Assembly (NCBI GenBank): GCA_905147135.1
Contig: LR990050.1
Coordinates: 4,724,501 to 4,788,500 of the forward strand
Direction of reading: 5' to 3'
Source of the DNA: Blastobasis lacticolella
Lineage: Eukaryota; Arthropoda; Insecta; Lepidoptera; Blastobasidae
DNA length: 64,000 bases
Part shown: positions 56,831-64,000 of the stretch, piece by piece
How the letters are laid out: each line of letters opens with the position of its first letter
Numbering within the stretch: the stretch's first letter is position 1
The notes under the pieces: model-generated
Database searches by the model: none
What the model was told of the DNA's origin: nothing
What the model saw: only the letters and a program-made list of their open reading frames with translations
Program-made: the position numbers and the translations under genes

Positions 56831-57175
56831 TTAAGATATCGGACTCGTAAGCGAGAGGTACCGATTTCGAATGCTACTGCGGCCATATATACCAATGACT
56901 CTTTTCTGAGTTATGTACATTAGTTCATCGCTAACCGATGTTGTTACTGTGGGAGAAAACATCATGATGAAACCTGCATATTCAGAAAACTAAATGTGTA
57001 ACCATGATCCAATCTGGTCAGGTTTCCCTGGTAGCTAGGTCACGGAGGTCAGATGGCAGTTGCACCACTGTAATTATCTGATCTGCCAAATCCTAGATTA
57101 TGGTCAAGGCGGGGCCCGGGCCCTTGTGCGCGAGAGTACAACCGAGTCATTAACGCCAAGATGACTATATTATAT
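56801..57175 (+). repeat. tRNA-derived SINE (family D), long copy downstream of the minisatellite
   Basis: The head GAGCGTCGGTGGCCGAGTGG then TTAAGATATCGGACTCGTAA, GCGAGAGGTACCGATTTCGA and ATGCTACTGCGGCCATATAT resembles a tRNA gene in A box, spacing and B box. The B box (GATTTCGAATGC) departs from the consensus more than in the copy at 44455-44717. The body contains TGAGTTATGTACATTAGTTC, ACCGATGTTGTTACTGTGGG, AAACATCATGATGAAACCTG, CATATTCAGAAAACTAAATG, then GTAACCATGATCCAATCTGG, TCAGGTTTCCCTGGTAGC, TCTGATCTGCCAAATCCTAG, GGGGCCCGGGCCCTTGTGCG and an ATTAACGCCA block. The ends beyond ATTAACGCCA are not shared with the other copy, so the 3' border is approximate. Confidence 0.85.
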
Positions 57176-57179
57176 TATT

Positions 57180-58460
57180 TTATTACGCGCGACTGGGTTA
57201 AAGAAACCATATAACAACAGAACTAAAAAAGCTTACGGCTCCCCACAGGCACGTATGGCATTTCAAAACTGGCAAACATTACCATTATTAAAACAGAATA
57301 TCTCGATCACAAATCACACGATAGCATCGGGTGTGGTGTTTAAAAAAGCAATTGAAACCAGACCGATGGTTGCAGGTAGGTCGCGGCTCGGCAACAATGT
57401 TGCAACCAACGATTGTGGTTGCATGCCAGCGATACGTTTGTCTTCTTAAGAAACGCTTAACACCAATACCGGTTGGCATAATCAGGGTTAGCGTGAACCG
57501 GTGCATGTACCCTGCAATTATTACTATTCAATCATCGCTACTTTACAAGCCCTGTTTATTTTTGACAGTTGTAATCCAGCAAATCAATAATAAAAAGCAT
57601 TATATTGGGTTAGGTTACGTAAATCAGATGCTTTATTTGTAGGCTTACAATACCGTTTGTCTTTCTGTCTTTTAAGAAGATCCTTTTTCCAAGGAACGAA
57701 AAAGTTACAGGCCAGATAATCTCTAAAATCATGAGTAAAGCATAAAAATGGCCGCCCATTTATTTGTGTGCGTGCTTTGACACAGTCACAGGCGTGACAG
57801 CGCAGTACAAGCTGCCATACCTTGCATGCTTCACTTCTGTCTATTGTAGAATGGCGTCCGTATTTTTTGAGGTCCGTGGAAAAAAGTATAGTTTGGTTAA
57901 GCAAATGCTTATAAGTTGTAGTAGGAACGCTGTAAGTTGGTTGAAAGGACCGTTATTGTTAGTCTGTAAAATGACTTGTTCGTCAGTCTAATCGTAAACG
58001 TCGCGGCCACTGCACGTTCACTGCAAATATTTACAGTTCATTGTTTCCTTCTAGTTAATTAAAACGTCATGTGCCCAGATTGTAGACGAACTCATGACAC
58101 AGACGCAGATGCGTAGATCGCAGGGTAGATTAGTAAAGGCGGATATAATATCGCATACATATGAGAATATACTGAAGTTGTAAAATAGTCCAACCAACTA
58201 TCAACCTGGTATTTTGAGGTAGTTTTTTAAGGTTTTGTCGTGGTTTTTAAGAAATAATAAAAAGGTGAGATACCTCCTAAAAATAAGATAAATGATCTGT
58301 AGTGAGATTAGAGGGTAGAGTTATTTTACCGGTATTGCGGTCTATCTACGGTCTGCCTACGTTTGGGGTGAAACGCAGTTGGAATATTGCATGGAAATTA
58401 ATCAAAAACCGTAAAAGAATAACACCGTATATAATAATAAATAATGAATCGTGCACAACG
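57180..58460. other. Long stretch without recognisable gene
   Basis: Opposing overlapping frames (57331-57642 +, 57584-57904 -, 57764-57991 +, and others) have no recognisable domain. No named repeat is found. AT-rich. Confidence 0.35.
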
Positions 58461-58466
58461 GCTAAT

Positions 58467-58523
58467 TTCGGCTTCGTATTTACTCAAACGCGTGCGATAC
58501 AGACGACGCTCTACGAAGCCGAA
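58467..58523. repeat. 57-bp foldback repeat (TTCGGCTTCGTA arms)
   Basis: TTCGGCTTCGTA (58467-58478) and TACGAAGCCGAA (58512-58523) are perfect 12-base inverted repeats around ACGCGTGCGATACAGACGAC. A related sequence without the right arm occurs at 18705-18770, and an ACGAAGCCGAA word at about 61643. A small foldback element is likely. Confidence 0.7.
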
Positions 58524-58529
58524 CTAGAC

Positions 58530-58750
58530 GATGTCCATTATTTAACGCCGACACTTTGTAGGTAAAAACTGATCGGAAATATTATGAACTGGCCGACTGG
58601 GGCCTCAACCTTACAGTATACCGCAGCTAAACAATACTCTTTTAAATAGTATTGTGTTTCTGATGGCGAGTAAGGTCTCCAGTGCTCCATGGGGTGGGGA
58701 TTTGGGGAACCGTGGCTTTGCCAGTGGAGGGCATTTGCCGTTTTGCTGCC
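58530..58750. other. Unassigned stretch upstream of a family A copy
   Basis: Opposing frames 58538-58777 (-) and 58689-58886 (+) have no recognisable motif and extend into the repeat. Confidence 0.35.
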
Positions 58751-58754
58751 AGAG

Positions 58755-58872
58755 CAACGTGTTATAGAAGTGGGCAACGCATTGGCAATGCTCTTGGTAT
58801 TGCTAATTTCTATAGGCAGTGTTGATCAGGTGGCCCGCTTGCCTGTTTGCCTACCGTGTTACATTAAAAAAA
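58755..58872 (-). repeat. Dispersed repeat family A, reversed copy
   Basis: The reverse complement reads GGCAAACAGGCAAGCGGGCC, ACCTGATCAACACTGCCTAT, AGAAATTAGCAATACCAAGA and CCAATGCGTTGCCCACTTCT. This is very close to 34290-34375 and extends it further in the 3' direction. Confidence 0.75.
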
Positions 58873-59008
58873 TTATGAGGTGTTGATAAGAGTGTCAAGG
58901 GGTAGCTACTGTTGCTGCTATTTGCTGTTGCTAGTGTTCCGCAATATAGTGGTACCTCATCTATTCCTGCAGTGCTAACACAAGTGAGAGTCAAGATAGC
59001 TAGAAAAG

Positions 59009-59155
59009 GCGTGACAGAGATACTGCCATCTCTTTCATTTTAGTATTGAAAGAAAGAAACAAACGCTCTTTCGCCGCGCGAGCTATGTCGCAAGAGAGCG
59101 TTTGTCTCTTTCTCTTAATACTAAGACGAAAGAGATAGCAATACCTATGTCGCAC
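59009..59155. mobile_element. About 147-bp foldback element
   Basis: The left arm (ATCTCTTTCATTTTAGTATT, GAAAGAAAGAAACAAACGCT, CTTTCGC) and the right arm in reverse complement (ATCTCTTTCGTCTTAGTATT, AAGAGAAAGAGACAAACGCT, CTCTTGC) match over about 65 bases with roughly 15 percent differences. A short GC-rich centre (CCGCGCGAGC) lies between. A single-arm relative is at 50195-50285. No clear target duplication was identified, so the borders are approximate. There is no coding capacity. Confidence 0.8.
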
Positions 59156-59159
59156 TACT

Positions 59160-60435
59160 AAAACAGATTAGCAACTACTCTCTACTCTAGGGTTTAGCCT
59201 AAAGCATTTAGAGGTGCGTCGTCTAATAAGTGTACCTATGCACGGTCCGATGCGCAGGCGCAGCGGTTATTGAATCGTCGCCCTCCCTGACGGAAATGCG
59301 GGTGATTGTCAGCACCCTCGAGGCTTGCACAGGATATTCTACTATTGCTATTACTTTCCCAGCAGTGGAGTTATAAGTTATACCTAGTATGTAGGTATGC
59401 GTAGTTAGCTGGACGTTGGAATTTTATAGAGTTATGGTTGTCGTTGCTTTTATCAAAAATTATGTGAGGCGGCTGGAAGATATCGATATTTAGGGACGTC
59501 AAAAGATCATACTCAAGACCGATTTTTACATAATTTGTTAATATAAATTTTAGTGCTCAATGCTCATCCGAATATCCGAGAAAAATTCTAGATGATAAAC
59601 GTTAGTCACAATTGCCAAGATGTACTTCGGTATATATTACTTATTAAACTCGGGAAGCACTTTGACTTTTACCTACTTTTGGTCCTGTCTTATCATTGCT
59701 TCTATATTAAACAGTATTTGCTTCTTGAGAAAAATGGTAAACAGTTGACAGTTATTTCACGCTGCAAGTACCTACCTACGTACGGATATAAATCCCAAGG
59801 ACAGGCTCAGAGCCTCCTTTCAAATCAAATTTAACAGATTAATCGCGGTTCTATATTTATCGTTTATCTCGACGTTCCCGTCAGGCGTTCGTTCGTATCC
59901 GAAACGCACAGGATTAAATGATAACAGTCCTACATATTCACACATAATACTCATTGCGTCTGAGTTGCGTCACTTTGCGTTCTCACAGCACTCGTCTCGT
60001 CGACGCATAGTGGCGATCGTGACTGAAGTACCTAGTTGGTACCCTGTGGCGTAGAATCTGACATAGACATCCTCAAAATCTGTCGTCCTCAGAATCTGAA
60101 CCACATCGCTGAGTGCGTAAGCGCACTGAGACTTCATAGTAACGTTTCTGATTACGATGGGCATGAAAAGCGGGTTGTTTGTGTTTCACTTGAAACTTCT
60201 GGGCATCGCGTCTGACAAGAAAATACTGTCAGAAGCACCCTTGTTTTACTTTATGAAAGGGTGCCAAGAAATAATTTTGCCCAATTAATCGCAACTCGGA
60301 TCTTGGTTCGGAGGTGAGGGTGTCGGGCCTGATTTCGAAATTACGTACGCTAGGAAAATTTCCATCTCGGCACTCAATCGCGGATCAATAGCACCCAATT
60401 ACGGAGTTTTGAAGTATATATAGGTATTTGTTTGG
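59160..60435. other. Long stretch without recognisable gene
   Basis: No named repeat is recognised. Frames at 59592-59834 (+, 80 codons) and 59970-60164 (-, 64 codons) have no motif. Confidence 0.35.
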
Positions 60436-60444
60436 TTTCTCTAA

Positions 60445-60533
60445 GGGTGCGTCCAAAACTCTAGAACGCGCCCGGATTGCGCAGTTGCTGCAACAGCTCG
60501 CGAGCGGCGCGTTTGCGAGATGGGGACGCACCC
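60445..60533. mobile_element. 89-bp foldback element with TAA target duplication
   Basis: GGGTGCGTCC and GGACGCACCC form perfect 10-base ends, flanked by TAA at 60442-60444 and 60534-60536. The interior also folds back imperfectly (AACGCGCCC against GGCGCGTTTG). A 3-bp TAA duplication with GGG-starting ends matches the element at 34088-34263 in style but not in sequence. PIF/Harbinger-type MITE by signature only. Confidence 0.75.
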
Positions 60534-60539
60534 TAACCT

Positions 60540-61325
60540 AATTTCAACAACATACACAAACACATGTAGCTCACGCCTGTGTCCTACAGGTGGGTAGGCA
60601 GACACTATGGAAAATTTGCTCTGTCCTGACACAACCCCCTAGCCTCACATATTTTTTTCGTCCTCACATATTTATCACTTCGGACCCAAGCTTTTTTGAG
60701 AACATTACTGATCTGATCAGTAGGTAAATGTATTCCTGGGTCGTCCTCTTAAGGGCCGGTTTTGCAAATTCGCGCTATACGAGTATATCTCTTTCGTCAA
60801 TCTTCATTCAACAAGCCTACTTAAATTATAGCACCTCGTATGCAAAATAGTAATGGCGACACTTACGGCGCACTGTTAACACGACAAAGGGCACGGATTC
60901 GATTCTTGAAATCAAAAGTTACAGGTCCAAGTTCATAAATATTCATCTTAGTTATTCACCGCTATAGCACAGGGCGCCTATAGTTTGTGACTATGCATGA
61001 CTGGCGATTATAATTATTGCAACATTTGGACAGTACCTACTTCGTTAACTGGCTTTATTCGTAAGTTAAAAATATAGTGAAAACCGGGCTTAATATCCGA
61101 AGAAGAATAGAATGAATAGTCAAGCTAAAATATTTCCATACAAAACTATACCGAGGTCGGTGTAGCATGTGAGAAAATTGCAATTCGGCCATCTACAAAA
61201 CCGCAGTTTCGTAACTGGTTTCGATTGATGACTTCAGTCTTGTACGGAACCATCAGTTGCAATCGAAGCTGATTTGATTGCCATTGTCGGGTGCAAGCTG
61301 TCGTGACCATCTATCGGTCCCAAAA
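60540..61325. other. Unassigned stretch
   Basis: TTAAGGGCCGGTTTTGCAAA at about 60750-60770 resembles the end of the 34088-34263 element but no partner end is visible. No gene is recognised. Confidence 0.35.
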
Positions 61326-61327
61326 TA

Positions 61328-61495
61328 TCATCATAACAGCCCGTAACAGTCCACTACAGGACTAAGGCCTCTCCCACTACAGAGAAGGGTCCTTGCCATA
61401 ATCTCCACGCTTGGCGGGCGGGTTGGATATCGCAGTGTTATAAATATAACATTGGAAAACGCTGCTGCCCATTTTCCAGCCTACGGAGACTAGAA
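61328..61495 (+). repeat. Dispersed repeat family B copy
   Basis: ATCATCATAACAGCCCGTAA, CAGTCCACTACAGGACTAAG, GCCTCTCCCACTACAGAGAA, TCTCCACGCTTGGCGGGCGG, CGCAGTGTTATAAATATAAC, AAACGCTGCTGCCCATTTTC and CAGCCTACGGAGACTAGAAG follow the family B order. The copy stops at the same place as 54086-54265, before the GTCGCCTTGTACGACAC block. Confidence 0.78.
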
Positions 61496-61499
61496 GTTT

Positions 61500-61865
61500 T
61501 AACACAAGAAAATATAACAACTCTAAATTGTTATGGTAGCTCTTTGAGGTATTCTTGTGACATTATTAGTGAAATAAGGGCTAGCCGTCCCCGACAACAG
61601 CATACGGCGAGCGAAGGTGTCGGTTTCGCCCGTATCGAATTACGAAGCCGAAAGCCGTTTTGTCCGAGCCGCATTGACACATTTTACGGGCTCGAATAGA
61701 CAAGCACGTGACTAATTTGATTACACCGCCCTGTTGAAAAGCGAATGGACGGCCTACGTTGGGAATTAAATTGATAAATTCGGAATTTAACCCGTCTGTG
61801 AAGGGAATTAATGTGGTAATTAGAACTCGGCGCGGATTTGTGTATGTACGTTACAAACCAATCTG
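61500..61865. other. Unassigned stretch with a CG-rich patch
   Basis: AGCATACGGCGAGCGAAGGT to AAGCCGAAAGCCGTTTTGTC (61600-61665) is CG-rich with no gene recognised. Confidence 0.35.
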
Positions 61866-61870
61866 GATTA

Positions 61871-62270
61871 AGTAAGTAAGTAAGTAAGTAAAACACATTT
61901 ATTACACTCAAACACACAGCACAAAATTCTTAAAATTAAATTTAAAAAATATAATCAAACAGAGACAATAACAAAACAAGAAAAAGAAAAAAGAGACTCT
62001 AATCTCGTTACTTGTGCCATGTGGAGAGTGCAATAGGGCCACACTCAGCATATGCCACGACAGTTGCCGTGACGCTGGTTTTCAGTGGGCCCCCTAGTGA
62101 AGCACTATTAGGGTTTCTCGTCAAGTAGGTATATATGGTCAATATGGTCCAAGAAATTGGTCGACACCACAGGTGAGCTGGCAGCTACCTCGCGCAAAGA
62201 ATAAGCATTGCTATTCAGAGAGGTAATGCTGCCAGCATCTTGGGCACGCTACCACACGGCCCAAATATTT
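61871..62270 (-). repeat. LINE-like 3' end, reversed, with (CTTA)n tail
   Basis: Five TAAG units (about 61871-61891) are followed by AACACATTTATT, which reads in reverse as AATAAATGTGTT followed by CTTA units: a polyadenylation-like signal running into a tandem tail. The reverse-strand sequence further in (AGCATTACCTCTCTGAATAG, CAATGCTTATTCTTTGCGCG, AGGTAGCTGCCAGCTCACCT) looks like the untranslated end of a non-LTR element. No reverse-transcriptase motif is visible. Confidence 0.55.
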
Positions 62271-62274
62271 ATTT

Positions 62275-63055
62275 TTTAAATTATTAATTAAAATTATAAA
62301 CGATAAAATAGATCTTCGTATATTTGTAGTAATACTTCCGCAATGAACTGACGCCGCAACACAATCCATTATTAATAAACAAGTGTCACTATTCTTTCTA
62401 CTTTGACAATCCATAGATCACCTCTCAGCTACCTCATTTCCTTTCCACATCTCGGCTCCAAGAAGGTTACAATCGCTGCTCTCTGCGAACGCTCTAGTCC
62501 GTTACACATATTATTGCATAGGTATATATCATACATACCTATCCTATCCCTCATCATAATTATAACCCGTTGCAAGAACGTAAGAGTGGTAAATAATGTT
62601 TTTAAAACTTCTTCGAATTAGTCAAGGGTCTAATACCTTAAAAAAACACGTAGAAAACTGATATAAATATTCAAACGAAATACGTAGCATGTGAAGACAT
62701 CCAAAGACATTTTTGTCGCCATGGGCTCTGTATTAGGAATAACTAGAAGCCTTAGAAGAGCGGTAAGTTTAATCAAGGGCGAAGAAGGCTAAGTGACCAC
62801 TTCACCTGCGTACGTATCTTTATCTTTGACAATAATAATTCATATAAGTAGCTTAACTACGTAATTCGGTTTTCACATGTTCCGGATTCAGTAATTTTGT
62901 AAGAAACAGCTGATTTTTTTCAGTTTTGGTTTCAGTGTTGGTGCCATAGTAAAAGTTGTGTGTTATCATAAACATATATTATGCATACGATACCCCTTTG
63001 TATAATTAATTTGAATACATTCTGTATACATATAGACCTATATAGCCTACGTATT
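62275..63055. other. Unassigned AT-rich stretch
   Basis: No gene or named repeat is recognised; only short frames. Confidence 0.35.
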
Positions 63056-63059
63056 GTTT

Positions 63060-63258
63060 GAAAGAAGAATATCTATACTAATATTATAAAGAGGAAAGGT
63101 TTGATTTTTTGTTTGTTTGTATTGAATATGCTTCGAAACTACTGGACCGATTTCAAATATTCTTTCACCGTTGGGAAGCTACACTATCCCTGGGTGACAT
63201 AGGCTATATACCCGTGTACCCGTAGTGGTACCCGTGCGAAGCCGGGGCGGCTGCTAGT
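63060..63258 (+). repeat. RTE-like LINE 3' end (CTATACTAATATTATAAAGAGG type)
   Basis: ATCTATACTAATATTATAAA with GAGGAAAGGTTTGATTTTTT, then ATGCTTCGAAACTACTGGAC, CGATTTCAAATATTCTTTCA, TGGGTGACATAGGCTATATA and ACCCGTGCGAAGCCGGGGCG with CTAGTTAC are the standard blocks of a common lepidopteran LINE end. It is the most consensus-like copy in the window. Confidence 0.8.
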
Positions 63259-63264
63259 TACTTA

Positions 63265-63770
63265 TAAAGTAGATTGATACATATAGGTATTTTATGGATG
63301 TTTTATTGCAAAATTTAATAAATATTCAACATAAAAGTATTTACCTACTACAGGTATGTGTAACATTGTTGAAGTAGGTACTTATAGTAAAAGTGGAGTC
63401 TCAATAACTATGTCAATAGTTAGCGGTCGGGTGACACAAAGTAGATTAAAAGGAAAGTTTTGCCGTTCAAGGTGAGACATAAGTACCAATCAATTTATCT
63501 ATTATTAGATATTATACACGTGATACGAGCAAACTTTAGCAATTTCTCGATAATGTGTTTCCTTATGTGACTTTGACTGGGTAACATACCTTAAGATGTT
63601 AGTGAAATAATGCGTTTTGGTTTATGGCATCGAATCTTTTCACGGCGAATAAGCAGGAATTTTGAAATCTAATCTGCAAGAAATCATGAACAAAAATTAC
63701 TTTGCCTAACACAATTGTTATAGAGAAAATAGATATGTTATACAGCAAAGCACTTTGTCGACATTACTAA
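63265..63770. other. Unassigned stretch
   Basis: No gene is recognised. Confidence 0.35.
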
Positions 63771-63776
63771 TTGCCA

Positions 63777-63900
63777 GGGGCCTAATTCTCGTGCTGTGAC
63801 ATTTCGAATTTGCCATTTTTTCTAGCCATCTAAAATCTCCATTTAAAATGACATTGAAATGTCTGTTGCAATCAAAAATTATTTTTTAAATTATCTGCGA
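63777..63900 (+). mobile_element. Foldback element end (GGGGCCTAATTCTCG type), right end not found
   Basis: GGGGCCTAATTCTCGTGCTG and TGACATTTCGAATTTGCC match the left end of the element at 52041-52223. Both copies also contain an ATTGAAATGTCT(A/G)TTGCA block further in. No matching right end is visible before the window ends, so the copy is truncated or runs past 64000. Confidence 0.6.
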
Positions 63901-64000
63901 CAGTTCAATATTTATAACTCATAAGGTTTTAGTTTAGACTATTTTATATGTATCAGTGTATATATTTTTGGTATTTTAGATGTAGGTATTAGTGTAAATT

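Noticed and set aside
56464..56923. Long repetitive open frames (93-133 codons) on both strands across the minisatellite
   Set aside because: They arise from a stop-free 19-bp period read in several frames (19 codons per three units). The sequence is explained by amplification of a SINE end, not by a repeat protein.

Overview
The window looks like repeat-rich, non-coding nuclear DNA from an insect, most probably a moth or butterfly (Lepidoptera). The reasons are the AT-rich base composition, the very frequent GTAGGTACCTAC-type words, the absence of any prokaryotic operon layout, and above all many copies of dispersed repeats that I associate with lepidopteran genomes: tRNA-headed SINEs, ends of RTE-like LINEs carrying the CCCGTGCGAAGCCGG motif, and short foldback DNA elements. 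The family assignments come from pattern memory and were not checked against a database. I found no intact host gene, no true tRNA or rRNA gene, no CRISPR array and no recognisable host exon. Almost every open frame is under 100 codons and resembles nothing I know.

The only recognisable protein-coding remains belong to retrotransposons. They are the C-terminus of an RTE-type endonuclease/reverse transcriptase on the minus strand (8375-8575, one in-frame stop), a second LINE C-terminal scrap (17398-17550), the 3' end of a CR1/Daphne-like reverse transcriptase with its 3' UTR and AATAAA (45721-46270), and the C-terminus of a Jockey-like LINE with a CCHC-like cysteine cluster (51194-51493, minus). 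All are 5'-truncated, so none can move by itself.

Layout. 0-5 kb: a perfect 32-bp-arm palindrome, LINE 3' ends and a cluster of small palindromes. 5-12 kb: a 100-bp tandem duplication, the RTE remnant, and a complex set of inverted and direct repeats at 10.4-11.7 kb. 12-32 kb: mostly unannotatable intergenic or intronic sequence with scattered repeats, including an interrupted SINE (21.7 kb) and a SINE inserted into one half of a tandemly duplicated LINE tail (29.5-30.0 kb). 32-35 kb: the best DNA-transposon relics, a 766-bp element with about 210-bp terminal inverted repeats and a 176-bp foldback element with TAA target duplications. 39-41 kb: three LINE-tail repeats. 43-48 kb: SINEs on both strands and the CR1-like remnant. 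50-55 kb: the Jockey-like remnant, foldback elements and GC-rich islands. 56.5-57.2 kb: a 16-unit, 19-bp minisatellite whose unit is the 5' end (A-box region) of the tRNA-derived SINE directly downstream. 58-64 kb: further foldback elements and LINE ends.

The most distinctive observation is the minisatellite at 56516-56830. A second, unamplified copy of the same SINE at 44455-44717 shows which part was amplified, so the array can be read as a tandem expansion of a Pol III A-box-like sequence. I see no convincing evidence of a novel protein-based system.
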